Below are positions 8,503 to 16,077 of a DNA stretch of 32,137 nt, piece by piece. The notes under the pieces are model-generated. The model saw nothing but the letters and a program-made list of their open reading frames with translations. It was not told the DNA's origin and made no database searches. Made by a program: the position numbers and the translations under genes. The stretch lies in NCBI GenBank assembly GCA_938023085.1, contig CALHDP010000104.1, forward strand, positions 1-32,137, written 5' to 3'. The number at the start of each line of letters is the position of its first letter. The stretch's first letter is position 1. The stretch is from an uncultured Collinsella sp. Its GTDB lineage: Bacteria; Actinomycetota; Coriobacteriia; Coriobacteriales; Coriobacteriaceae.

Positions 8503-8740
8503 CTTTTAATACCTTTCTATAGATATAAATATCTTAATAATAGTAATAGCACTGACGAAACTGTTGATTACTCCCAAAGACGCAGGTCAGACCCAGAAAG
8601 AGAATCGACAGCAACCTGTGTGCAACGGGGGTGGTTTTCCACGTTCAAAACCTGCGCAAAACTTTTCATCACCGCGGGTTGGGTTTTAGACACCTTATGC
8701 CCGTGGTTTCGACAAGTTTTCAACAGGTGTCTCTATTTCC
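8503..8740. other. Candidate oriC part with DnaA-trio, AT-rich unwinding element and DnaA-box-like sites
   Basis: The 8503-8549 stretch is strikingly AT-rich. At 8535-8549 five consecutive triplets fit TA(A/G): TAA TAA TAG TAA TAG. This matches the DnaA-trio described in Bacillus subtilis. Beside it is TGTTGATTA (8562-8570; complement TAATCAACA). Further box-like sites are TGTGTGCAA (8617-8625, weak), TTTTCCACG (8635-8643) and TTTTCAACA (8717-8725). The order AT-rich DNA, trio, boxes is the order of the bacterial basal unwinding system. Boxes deviate from TTATCCACA by one to three bases, so functional assignment is inference. Confidence 0.7.
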
Positions 8741-10465
8741 CTACGAGCGCAGTGTAATTTTATCGCGCAGCGACTTGAGGTCTTCGGTGACGGTGCGGTC
8801 TTCCTGGATCATCTTCTGGACCTTTTTGTAACTCGTGCTGACGGTCGAGTGGTTGCGGTTGCCAAATTCGGCGCCCACCGCCGTGGTCGTCATCTCGCAC
8901 ATTTCGATGGCCAGATAGATGGCAATGTGGCGTGCTTTGGCGATATTGGCGTTGCGACGCGGGCCGATGAGCTCCTCGTGCGTCACGCCGTACTGCTCTT
9001 CGATGACGGACTGAACCGTTTGCACGTTGATCTTTTTGGCCGATGTGTCGAAGTACTGGCTGGCGATGGCGTCGATATCGTCAAAGGTGAGCTCCCCGCC
9101 CTCGCGCTCGCGGTCGCCCGCCTCGCCGGCGCAGCGCTCGCAGAAGCTCTCGAGTTCGCGGATGTTGGTGCCCGACACCTCTGCCATGTGCTTAAAGTGC
9201 TCATCGGTCAGGTGCCCGCCGTCGCCCCCGTAGGCCGCCAGCAGTGAGTCGTCGCCTGCCTCGGGAGCGGCGACGATGGTGTTCTCGTAATAGCGCTGCA
9301 AGATCTTGTATTTCATCTCGTAGCTGGGCTCTGCGACCAGGCAGAGCATGCCGGCGTTGAAACGGCTGGTCAGACGCTCGTCCATGCTCAGGTCCTTGGG
9401 GGCGCGGTCTGCCGCGATGACGACCTTCTTGTTGTTGCGGATGAACTCGTCCATGAGCTGGAAAAAGTAGTCCACGCTCGCGCGCTTGCCGATGATGTTT
9501 TGGATGTCATCGATGATGAGCACGTCCACGCCGTGGTACGCCTGCATGATGGGGGCGTTGCTCTTCTTTTGGCGGTCGAACTCGGTCATCAGGTCGTCCA
9601 GATATGCCTGGGAGTTGGCATACTTGACCTTGATCTCGGGCGACTTCTCGGCGAGCTCGTTTTTGATAGCGAGCAACAGGTGGGTCTTGCCCAGGCCCGA
9701 TTTGCCGTAGATGAACAGTGATGTGCACGTGCCGCGCTCGTCCGCGAGGGCGGCAAACTTGAGTGCCGAGCGATAGGCATGGCTGTTCTCGGGGCCGTAG
9801 ACAAAGTTCTCAAAGGTAAATTTTGAGTTCGCGGCGAGTGGGGCTCCATCCGTATTCTGCTCGGCCGGCACGGTCGGTGCTGGCATGGGTGAAGCGGGGG
9901 TCGCAGCTTGCGTGGATTTAGTCGGCGCTCCACCCTTCATCTGGTTCATCATGCGACGAAAATCATCGGCCGAGAGCGTGTTCTTGATTGCGATGCCCGA
10001 ATCAGCGCCCGCCGCTGCGTCGTGAGCGATGGGCATGTGCGTGACGGGTGCGCTCGTTGACGTCGCTGCCGCTGTCGGCAACGGTGCCATGGTTTCACGG
10101 GAAACATCGCTGCGCTGGTGCTCGATTGTCGGCACGTCGCCTGCGGAGGCCGGCACCGCCGGGGAAACAGCGGGAGCCGTGGCGGGCGCCGTCGCGACAG
10201 CGGATTCCGTCGCGGCGCCTTGCGGTGCCACGATGTCGAGCGCAATCGGTGCAAAGGCGATTTCTTCCAGATAGGCCTCAATAGTCGGCTGATGCTTTTT
10301 GAGCTGCGCGATGGCAAAGCGCGAGGGGGCCTCGATCGTGAGCGTATCTTCGGTCAGGCTTATGGCGCGCGATTGCCCCAGCATGTTGATGAGGCGTGCA
10401 TCTTGGCCGTCGCGCTGGCAAAAGGCGATGGCATCCCCCAGGATGATGCTTGCTTCCTCGTCCAC
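8741..10465 (-). CDS. dnaA: Chromosomal replication initiator protein DnaA
   Basis: DnaA is the AAA+ initiator that binds DnaA boxes, melts oriC and recruits the helicase. The 574 residues comprise domain I (about 1-80), a long Ala/Pro/Thr-rich linker (about 85-210), and an AAA+ domain with Walker A GKSGLGKT (254-261) and Walker B VLIIDDIQ. The C-terminal helix-turn-helix carries the signature GNRNHSTV. The product is longer than the ~450 residues of E. coli or B. subtilis because of the linker, as in other actinobacteria. It starts at GTG with GGGAG four to six bases upstream. It begins 15 bp after the ATPase gene, so the two are probably co-transcribed. A near-parS sequence lies in the linker coding region (10091-10106). 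Confidence 0.97.
   Translation of the reverse strand: MDEEASIILGDAIAFCQRDGQDARLINMLGQSRAISLTEDTLTIEAPSRFAIAQLKKHQPTIEAYLEEIAFAPIALDIVAPQGAATESAVATAPATAPAVSPAVPASAGDVPTIEHQRSDVSRETMAPLPTAAATSTSAPVTHMPIAHDAAAGADSGIAIKNTLSADDFRRMMNQMKGGAPTKSTQAATPASPMPAPTVPAEQNTDGAPLAANSKFTFENFVYGPENSHAYRSALKFAALADERGTCTSLFIYGKSGLGKTHLLLAIKNELAEKSPEIKVKYANSQAYLDDLMTEFDRQKKSNAPIMQAYHGVDVLIIDDIQNIIGKRASVDYFFQLMDEFIRNNKKVVIAADRAPKDLSMDERLTSRFNAGMLCLVAEPSYEMKYKILQRYYENTIVAAPEAGDDSLLAAYGGDGGHLTDEHFKHMAEVSGTNIRELESFCERCAGEAGDREREGGELTFDDIDAIASQYFDTSAKKINVQTVQSVIEEQYGVTHEELIGPRRNANIAKARHIAIYLAIEMCEMTTTAVGAEFGNRNHSTVSTSYKKVQKMIQEDRTVTEDLKSLRDKITLRS
10091..10106. promoter_or_regulatory. Degenerate parS-like site inside dnaA
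   Basis: GGTTTCACGGGAAACA matches the parS consensus TGTTTCACGTGAAACA at 14 of 16 positions. It lies in the variable linker-coding part of dnaA, where sequence constraint is low. B. subtilis tolerates degenerate parS sites near oriC, so ParB binding is plausible but not shown. Confidence 0.5.
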
Positions 10466-10480
10466 TGTCTCTCCCGTTCT

Positions 10481-11833
10481 TTAGCTCTGAGCTCGCACGC
10501 GAGCGGCGCCGAGTTCGGTCAGATGGTATTTCTGGCCATGCTTGATGACCAAGCCGGCCTGCGCCAAGTCATTGAGCGTGCGTGACCAAGTGGGGGCCGA
10601 GTTTCCAAACGCCCTCGCCAGATCGGTTGCACCGCACGCTTGATTTTGCGCCAGATAGCCCAGCGCGGCGTTGCCGCGATCGCTTACGAACACGTCCGGT
10701 TGTGGCTGCGCATACTGATTTGCTGCATTAGGATACATCATTTGAGCTGCTGGTTGTTGAGAACTCTGCATCGGCGGCATTTGCTGTTGAAAACTTTGAG
10801 GCCACTGTTGGTAAGGCTGCGGAGGCATCTGCTGGGCCCAAGGGTTGTACTGCTGCTGCGGCATCTGCTGGTACGGCTGCTGATATCCCTGCTGGTACTG
10901 TTGCGGGAACTGCTGGCCATACCCCAGTGGCGGCATCTGCTGATATGGATATCCCTGTTGGTACGGCTGATAGCCCATTTGCTGGCCACCCGGTGCTCCC
11001 GTCGCCTGCTGCATTGCTGCTGCATCCTGATCCGCCAGCGGCATGGTCTCTGGCATGTTTGGCGGCATCGACATCGATGTCGCCTGGGGCTCTTGTGTAG
11101 GAAGCATTCCGGGCTGCTGCATCTGTCCCACGGGGGGCTGCATCTGCTGCGTTGCCATGGGCTGCTGCGCAAAAGCTCCCGGCAGGGAATATGTGGGGTG
11201 CTCCGTCTCGGGCCGCACGGCAGCACCGCGTCCGCCGGCACGCTCGATTTCCTGCACGCGTTTAGGGTTCAGGCTTACCGTAACCACGGTGCCGTTGCCC
11301 ATGTTGTCCTCGATGGATACGGCACCGCCGGCGTTTTCCAAATACTCCTGCACCATGGGAAACCCTGCTCCGGTTCCACGGATATAGCGCTTCATCTTGC
11401 TGTTTGCACTGGTAACGCCAAAGTCGAAAGCGCGCTCCTTGTCGTCGATGCCGGGTCCTTGATCGGCAAAGCGGATGGTGTCTCCGCCGTCCAGAATCGA
11501 GATGATGGGCTCGGCAAAGTGCGCGTGGATAAAGTTTTCGACAATCTCGCGGATGACCATGAGCGAGATATGGCCACCTTGTTCTTTCATGCACTGGTAG
11601 ACGGTGTTGGTGGTCTCTTCCAAATACGTGCGGACATCTTGCGGATCAATGACGATCACACGCGGTGTCGACAGCATGTCGTCATAGACGGCGATGCGTG
11701 CGGCGTACATGGCTTTTGGCGCCTGCGTGGTCGTCTGCTCGCCTTCCTCACGCTCTTCGCGTACGCCGGTGATGTGCTCGTTGTCGGGTGCCGGGTCTCC
11801 GGAATCGACCATGGTGTAAAAGTCGTCAGACAT
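10481..11833 (-). CDS. GHKL-type ATPase with Gln/Pro/Met-rich linker and C-terminal winged helix, directly upstream of dnaA
   Basis: I do not recognise this 450-residue protein as a named family. Residues ~45-190 form a histidine-kinase-like ATPase domain: N-box REIVEN (95-100), G1 box DQGPGI (124-129) and G2 box GTGAGF (153-158), closest in style to SpoIIAB/RsbW anti-sigma kinases. There is no phospho-accepting His domain. Residues ~215-375 are low complexity, rich in Gln, Met, Pro and Tyr (repeated YQQ and QQMP motifs). Residues ~380-450 look like a winged helix (ALGYLAQNQACGATDLARAF, then a recognition-helix-like stretch and LTELGAARV). It starts at ATG 11833 with a weak ribosome-binding site, beside the oriC box cluster, and lies 15 bp before dnaA. 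It could sense nucleotide state and regulate the dnaA operon or a sigma factor; both are conjecture. Confidence 0.8.
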   Translation of the reverse strand: MSDDFYTMVDSGDPAPDNEHITGVREEREEGEQTTTQAPKAMYAARIAVYDDMLSTPRVIVIDPQDVRTYLEETTNTVYQCMKEQGGHISLMVIREIVENFIHAHFAEPIISILDGGDTIRFADQGPGIDDKERAFDFGVTSANSKMKRYIRGTGAGFPMVQEYLENAGGAVSIEDNMGNGTVVTVSLNPKRVQEIERAGGRGAAVRPETEHPTYSLPGAFAQQPMATQQMQPPVGQMQQPGMLPTQEPQATSMSMPPNMPETMPLADQDAAAMQQATGAPGGQQMGYQPYQQGYPYQQMPPLGYGQQFPQQYQQGYQQPYQQMPQQQYNPWAQQMPPQPYQQWPQSFQQQMPPMQSSQQPAAQMMYPNAANQYAQPQPDVFVSDRGNAALGYLAQNQACGATDLARAFGNSAPTWSRTLNDLAQAGLVIKHGQKYHLTELGAARVRAQS

Positions 11834-12076
11834 GCCGCTCGCAATCTTTCAAAAGGTTTCGAACAAATAGTAGCTCACCGTGCAATGTTTCTCATCTTTC
11901 GACAACTTTTCAAAACCTGTTGAAAACTTTGGAAAACGGACGAAAAGTTATCAACATTGCCAACATGACCTGTTGAAAACTCGATGAAATATCGTGAAAA
12001 GTTGCCATGCACCGCTAAATCGAGCTTGGCTTATGGGGGAACCGTGTGAACTGCGCAACCTTTTACCTTTGATTTC
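11834..12076. other. Candidate oriC part: DnaA-box-like cluster between the divergent arms
   Basis: This gene-free stretch contains TTATCAACA (11948-11956), one base from TTATCCACA. It also has two copies of TGTTGAAAA (11918-11926 and 11971-11979; complement TTTTCAACA, the same variant as at 8717) and a partial TTTTCAAAA (11907-11915). It lies where transcription diverges, next to rpmH, the classic position of an oriC box cluster. A -10-like TACTAT for the leftward ATPase-dnaA operon is at 11867-11872, without a convincing -35. Confidence 0.7.
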
Positions 12077-12106
12077 TTGACATTTGAACATTGATTTCCC
12101 TACAAT
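12077..12106 (+). promoter_or_regulatory. Promoter of the rpmH-rnpA-yidD-yidC-jag operon
   Basis: A perfect -35 TTGACA (12077-12082) and -10 TACAAT (12101-12106) are separated by 18 bases, 73 bases before the rpmH start codon. This is the strongest sigma-70-type promoter by eye in the window and fits a highly expressed ribosomal protein gene. Confidence 0.85.
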
Positions 12107-12178
12107 CTTCAAGCTCACGTGTCTATATCTGCGTCCGCGCCCCCGCGGACACTCGAAATGCAGCAGGAGGAACTTAAG

Positions 12179-12313
12179 ATGAAGCGTACGTATCAGCCTA
12201 ATAAGCGTAAGCGTGCCAAGACCCATGGCTTCCGTGCCCGTATGGCCACTAAGGGTGGTCGTGCCGTGCTCGCCCGTCGTCGCGCCAAGGGCCGCAAGCG
12301 TCTCACTGTCTAG
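12179..12313 (+). CDS. rpmH: 50S ribosomal protein L34
   Basis: The 44-residue, Arg/Lys-rich product begins MKRTYQPNKRKRAKTHGF and contains RMATKGGRAVLARRRAKGR, the whole-length L34 signature. It is a late-assembling protein of the large subunit. ATG at 12179 follows AGGAGG (12165-12170) with 8-base spacing; longer in-frame readings upstream run through the leader and are not used. It heads the rightward operon next to the origin, its usual bacterial neighbourhood. Confidence 0.98.
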   Translation: MKRTYQPNKRKRAKTHGFRARMATKGGRAVLARRRAKGRKRLTV

Positions 12314-12333
12314 CAGCGATACACACATCTCGC

Positions 12334-12672
12334 ATGAAGACTATTAAGTCTCGGCAAGATTTCGAGCATGTGTTCAGTCAGGGGCGTCGTTTCAATCACC
12401 CTCTGATTCGAATGACCATATGTGAATCGGTTGGCGAAGGCGACTCCGGAAGGGTCGCCTTCGTTGGTGCTAAACGGCTCGGTTGTGCTGTCGTGCGCAA
12501 CCGTTCTAAGCGTGTGATGCGCGAGGCCGCCCGCAGCTGTGGATTTCCCGTTGCGGGTTATGACATCATCTTGTTCGCAACTCCCAAGACGAGGGTTTCC
12601 TCGCCGCAGGAGATGGACAAGGCGTTGCGTTCGCTTATGAAACGCGCCGGCGTTGCCGGGGAGGAGCGATGA
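12334..12672 (+). CDS. rnpA: Ribonuclease P protein component
   Basis: This is the protein subunit of RNase P, which helps the catalytic RNA trim 5' leaders of pre-tRNAs. The 112 residues are of normal length, with the basic core VGAKRLGCAVVRNRSKRVMRE that contains the RNR motif (55-57). ATG lies 20 bp after rpmH with no clear Shine-Dalgarno sequence, so expression may depend on coupling to rpmH. Its stop overlaps the yidD start (ATGA). Confidence 0.96.
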   Translation: MKTIKSRQDFEHVFSQGRRFNHPLIRMTICESVGEGDSGRVAFVGAKRLGCAVVRNRSKRVMREAARSCGFPVAGYDIILFATPKTRVSSPQEMDKALRSLMKRAGVAGEER

Positions 12673-12893
12673 GCAATCACGTTTTGCGACGTGTTGCCAT
12701 CGCTCCTATTCGCATATATCAACAGGTTATTTCGCCCTTATTGCCTGACGCCTGCATTTATTACCCAACGTGCTCGCAATACGCCGTCCAGGCGATTGAG
12801 AAGTACGGTGTTTTGAGAGGCTGCTGGCTTGCCGTGAGGCGCATCGCTCGCTGCAATCCCCTGCACGTCGGCGGTTATGACCCTGTGCCCTAG
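12669..12893 (+). CDS. yidD: Membrane protein insertion efficiency factor YidD
   Basis: The 74-residue protein shows the family hallmarks IYQQVISPLLP, YYPTCSQYAVQAIEKYG and CNPLHVGGYDPVP, including the three conserved cysteines (TCSQY, RGCW, RCNP). YidD is a small peripheral membrane protein that assists YidC. It overlaps rnpA by 4 bp (ATGA) and precedes yidC by 29 bp, the standard arrangement. Confidence 0.96.
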   Translation: MSNHVLRRVAIAPIRIYQQVISPLLPDACIYYPTCSQYAVQAIEKYGVLRGCWLAVRRIARCNPLHVGGYDPVP

Positions 12894-12922
12894 CGGGCAC
12901 TCGCTATCGGAGGAAAACTTAC

Positions 12923-13693
12923 ATGTGGGATTGGATCGTTAACATCCTTTTCGAGCTGCTCAAGCTCATCCAGACCTTTGCGGTCGACTGGGGCCTGTCC
13001 ATCATCATCCTGGTGGTCATCATCCGTCTGCTGCTGACGCCGCTCATGCTCAAGTCGACCAAGTCGACGGCTCGCATGCAGGTGCTGCAGCCCAAGATGC
13101 TCGAGATCCAGGAGCGCTATGCCGACGATCCTCAGCGTCAGGCCGAGGAGATGCAGAAGTTCTACAGCGAGAACAAGTTCAATCCGCTGTCCGGCTGCCT
13201 ACCGCTCCTGATTCAGATGCCTATCCTGTTTGCCCTGTTTACGCTGCTGCGTAACCTGCCGCAGTACTTTAACGAGGGCACGTTCTCGTTCTTCAACATC
13301 CTGCCCGACCTGACCACCACGCCGAGCGCTTCCTTTGCCGATGGCTTTATGGTTGCACTGCCTGCGCTGGTCTGCCTGATCCTGTTCGCCGTTCTGACCC
13401 TGATTCCGCAGCTCTATATGTCGCGCAACCAGACCGGCCAGCAGGCTCAGAGCATGCGTATGATGGCCGTTGTCATGACGGTCATGATGCTTTGGATGGG
13501 CTGGAGCCTTCCCGTTGGTGTTCTGCTGTACTACGACGTCTCGTCTGCTTGGCAGGTTATCCAGCAGATTTTTGTGACGCAGAAGGTCATCGACAAGGCG
13601 AAGGCCGATGAGGAGGAGCGTCTTAAGAACGCTCCGCTGCAGGTCGAGGTTACCCGTCGCGAGAAGAAGCCGCGCCCGCACAAGAAGAAGTAG
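12923..13693 (+). CDS. yidC: Membrane protein insertase YidC/Oxa1 family
   Basis: The 256-residue Oxa1-superfamily protein inserts membrane proteins alone or with SecYEG. The groove arginine is visible in VIIRLLLTPLMLKS (near residue 40). A cytoplasmic helical hairpin (about 50-85) and four or five hydrophobic segments follow, ending with the basic tail TRREKKPRPHKKK that may touch the ribosome. It has no lipoprotein signal, unlike SpoIIIJ of bacilli, and lacks the large periplasmic domain of E. coli YidC. GGAGGA at 12909-12914 gives a good start at 12923. Confidence 0.96.
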   Translation: MWDWIVNILFELLKLIQTFAVDWGLSIIILVVIIRLLLTPLMLKSTKSTARMQVLQPKMLEIQERYADDPQRQAEEMQKFYSENKFNPLSGCLPLLIQMPILFALFTLLRNLPQYFNEGTFSFFNILPDLTTTPSASFADGFMVALPALVCLILFAVLTLIPQLYMSRNQTGQQAQSMRMMAVVMTVMMLWMGWSLPVGVLLYYDVSSAWQVIQQIFVTQKVIDKAKADEEERLKNAPLQVEVTRREKKPRPHKKK

Positions 13694-13738
13694 TCGGGAT
13701 ATCAATCTTATTTAGGTACCTAACTTTTGGAGCACGTT

Positions 13739-14308
13739 ATGTCTGAAGAGATCATCGAGGATATGCTTGAGGAGGTTGCCCAGCAGGTCGCGGGCGATTA
13801 TCCCGAGATTGCACAGCGCTACAAGGCTGGTGAAGAGCTGACCGATGAGGAGCTCGACACCATTGCCGATGTTGCGATTTCCATCCTGCGTTCCATCCTT
13901 TCGCACTTCGATGCCGCCAACTCTCCTATCGATGAGTATGAGGGCGACGAGGGTGAGCTGATTTTGGATGTAACGGCTCCCGACCTTGCTGTTCTCATTG
14001 GCCGTCATGGTCGTACTCTTGATGCCCTTCAGGTTATGTTCTCTTTGCTGGTGAGCCGCAAACTTGGCTTTAGATATCCGGTTGTAGTTGACGTCGAGGG
14101 ATACAAGAGCCGCCGTCAGGACAAGGTTGCCTCCATGGCTCAGTCTGCTGCCGAGCGTGCCATCCGCACTCATAAGAGTGTTTCGCTTCCGCCCATGAAT
14201 GCCTATGAGCGCCGACTGGTTCACATTGCACTTCGTGGCAATGATGCTGTCGATACTCATTCTGAGGGTTCTGACCCTGATCGCCATGTGGTGATTGTTG
14301 CTCGATAA
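13739..14308 (+). CDS. jag: KH and R3H domain RNA-binding protein (Jag/KhpB/EloR type)
   Basis: The 189-residue protein has a KH domain with the GxxG loop as GRHG (88-91) and a C-terminal R3H motif (R158-x3-H162 in NAYERRLVHIAL). Homologues (KhpB/EloR) bind RNA with KhpA and affect cell elongation in streptococci. The usual N-terminal Jag domain is missing; an acidic helical segment (1-70) replaces it. I chose ATG at 13739, preceded by GGAG, over an in-frame TTG four codons upstream. It is last in the operon before a strong terminator. Confidence 0.93.
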   Translation: MSEEIIEDMLEEVAQQVAGDYPEIAQRYKAGEELTDEELDTIADVAISILRSILSHFDAANSPIDEYEGDEGELILDVTAPDLAVLIGRHGRTLDALQVMFSLLVSRKLGFRYPVVVDVEGYKSRRQDKVASMAQSAAERAIRTHKSVSLPPMNAYERRLVHIALRGNDAVDTHSEGSDPDRHVVIVAR

Positions 14309-14328
14309 TCTACTCGAGCTTATGCTTA

Positions 14329-14358
14329 GGGGACGTGGTTTCCACGTCCCCTTTTTTT
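14329..14358 (+). terminator. Rho-independent terminator after jag
   Basis: A perfect 10-bp stem (14329-14338 with 14342-14351), 3-base loop and seven T residues (14352-14358) end the rpmH-jag operon. Confidence 0.96.
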
Positions 14359-14404
14359 GTCAAAAGTTCTCGATACACTGATTTTTGTCAGAAAGGAGCT
14401 TTCG

Positions 14405-15142
14405 TTGTTAGTACTTACTGATCAGCAGGCTGACGAGATGTTGAGCCGTCTAACTTCCTATTGCAAAGAGTATTCCTTGAGCGTAACTGATGTTGAACTG
14501 AGGAAATGTATTCAGCATTTGGATTTGGTTCTGGAAACAAATAAGACAACCAATCTCACCCGTATTCTCAACGTAGAAGATGCTGCAGTACTTCATATCC
14601 TCGACTCACTTGTTTTACTCCCCTATATCAATAAGGCTCCTGAGGGAGCTTTGCTCGATATGGGTACAGGTGCGGGCTTCCCTGGTATTCCGTTAACCAT
14701 AGCCACGCATCGTAAAGCTACTTATATTGACTCTGTTGGCAAGAAGGTTGATGCTGTCAATTCCTTTGTCCATGCTCTTGGATTGAAACATGCTCATGCG
14801 GTTCATGATCGTCTTGAAGAATATGCTCGAAGTCATAAGAAGCAGTTCTCTGTCGTAACCGCCCGCGCACTGGCCCCTCTACCGATTCTTGTTGAGTATG
14901 CAGCTCCGTTCCTCAAGGACGGAGGGCTATTTGTTATCACCAAGGGCAATCCATCTGATGAGGAGCTTGCCTCTGGCATGTCAGCAGCTAAGATTTGCGG
15001 ATTCTCTTCGCTTCTGAATGACGCAATCGATTTACCAGAGGGCCTGGGCCACAGGGAGTTCATTGTTCTTAAGAAGAGTCATCCAGCATCTGTTTCATTG
15101 CCTCGTGCAAATGGCATGGCAAAGAAGAATCCGCTTGCCTAG
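14405..15142 (+). CDS. rsmG: 16S rRNA (guanine527-N7)-methyltransferase RsmG
   Basis: This SAM-dependent enzyme methylates G527 of 16S rRNA; its loss is known to give low-level streptomycin resistance. The 245 residues include the SAM loop LLDMGTGAGFPGIPL (near 83-97) and a C-terminal GHREFIVLKK strand. TTG at 14405 is preceded six bases upstream by AAAGGAG. A longer in-frame reading from 14357 starts inside the terminator T-run and is rejected. The gene is visibly more AT-rich than the operon before it. It commonly precedes parAB near origins. Confidence 0.95.
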   Translation: MLVLTDQQADEMLSRLTSYCKEYSLSVTDVELRKCIQHLDLVLETNKTTNLTRILNVEDAAVLHILDSLVLLPYINKAPEGALLDMGTGAGFPGIPLTIATHRKATYIDSVGKKVDAVNSFVHALGLKHAHAVHDRLEEYARSHKKQFSVVTARALAPLPILVEYAAPFLKDGGLFVITKGNPSDEELASGMSAAKICGFSSLLNDAIDLPEGLGHREFIVLKKSHPASVSLPRANGMAKKNPLA

Positions 15143-15143
15143 A

Positions 15144-15159
15144 TGTTTCACGTGAAACA
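15144..15159. promoter_or_regulatory. parS centromere site 1
   Basis: A perfect 16-bp palindrome, TGTTTCACGTGAAACA, begins two bases after the rsmG stop codon. It is the universal bacterial parS consensus, where ParB loads and spreads. Confidence 0.95.
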
Positions 15160-15182
15160 TAATGGATACTAACAACATGCAG

Positions 15183-15198
15183 TGTTTCACGTGAAACA
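15183..15198. promoter_or_regulatory. parS centromere site 2
   Basis: A second perfect TGTTTCACGTGAAACA, 39 bp from site 1, lies in the intergenic region before parA. Confidence 0.95.
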
Positions 15199-15221
15199 TG
15201 GCGGTTGATATTGAATCGGAA

Positions 15222-15237
15222 TGTTTCACGTGAAACA
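15222..15237. promoter_or_regulatory. parS centromere site 3
   Basis: A third perfect TGTTTCACGTGAAACA, again 39 bp from the previous one. The equal spacing puts sites 1-3 about 3.7 helical turns apart. ParB bound here could also repress parAB transcription. Confidence 0.95.
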
Positions 15238-15276
15238 TCCTCCGTTTGACAGCTTTAATACACACCAGGAGGGACC

Positions 15277-16077
15277 GTGGGATTTCGCGACGTTAAGCGT
15301 TCTAAGAGCGCAAAAGACACGCGTATCATTGCAATCATCAATCAAAAAGGCGGCGTCGGTAAGTCAACGACGGCTGTAAACCTAGCTGCAGCACTGGGCG
15401 AGCAGGGTCGTAAAACTCTGATTGTCGATTTTGATCCGCAGGGAAACAGCACCAGTGGATTTGGAATTGAAAAAGAAGACCTTGATCACTGCATCTATGA
15501 TGCATTGCTGAATGATGTGTCGGCAGAATCGCTTGTTCTTGATACAAATTGCAAAAAGGTATTTGTAATTCCGGCTACAATTCAGCTTGCAGGCGCCGAA
15601 ATTGAGCTCGTAAGCGCAATTGCTCGTGAAACCCGCCTCAAAGATTTGCTTGAGCCGATTCAGGACGAGTTCGATTTCATTTTCATTGACTGTCCTCCTT
15701 CGCTCGGCTTGCTTACCATCAACGCCTTGACAGCAGCAGACAGCGTTTTGATTCCAATCCAGTGCGAGTATTATGCACTCGAGGGCGTTACGAAGCTGCT
15801 TGAGTCAATGAAGATGGTCAAATCACGTCTGAATAAGGGCTTAGACACCTATGGCGTGCTTATGACTATGTATGACTCGCGTACTTCTCTGTCGAATCAG
15901 GTTGTTGAGGAGGTTCAATCGTACTTTGGTGCCAAGGCGTTTAAAACGCTGATCCCCCGTACGGTTAAAATCTCCGAAGCTCCGTCTTTTGGAGAACCGG
16001 TAATTACCTATGCACCTCAAAATAAGGGTGCAAAAGCGTATATGAACCTTGCAAAAGAGGTGATCAAGCGTGCCTAG
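15277..16077 (+). CDS. parA: Chromosome partitioning ATPase ParA (Soj)
   Basis: This deviant-Walker ATPase forms nucleotide-dependent DNA-bound dimers that move ParB-parS complexes. In B. subtilis Soj it also controls DnaA. The 266 residues carry the deviant Walker A KGGVGKST (24-31) with signature lysine, Walker A' VDFDPQGN and Walker B FIFIDCPPSLG. GTG at 15277 is preceded by AGGAGGG with 4-base spacing. It sits directly after three parS sites and overlaps parB by 8 bp. Confidence 0.97.
   Translation: MGFRDVKRSKSAKDTRIIAIINQKGGVGKSTTAVNLAAALGEQGRKTLIVDFDPQGNSTSGFGIEKEDLDHCIYDALLNDVSAESLVLDTNCKKVFVIPATIQLAGAEIELVSAIARETRLKDLLEPIQDEFDFIFIDCPPSLGLLTINALTAADSVLIPIQCEYYALEGVTKLLESMKMVKSRLNKGLDTYGVLMTMYDSRTSLSNQVVEEVQSYFGAKAFKTLIPRTVKISEAPSFGEPVITYAPQNKGAKAYMNLAKEVIKRA

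Noticed and set aside
14357..14404. An earlier in-frame TTG start for rsmG
   Set aside because: It begins in the T-run of the jag terminator; TTG at 14405 has a proper AAAGGAG and gives the family-like N-terminus.
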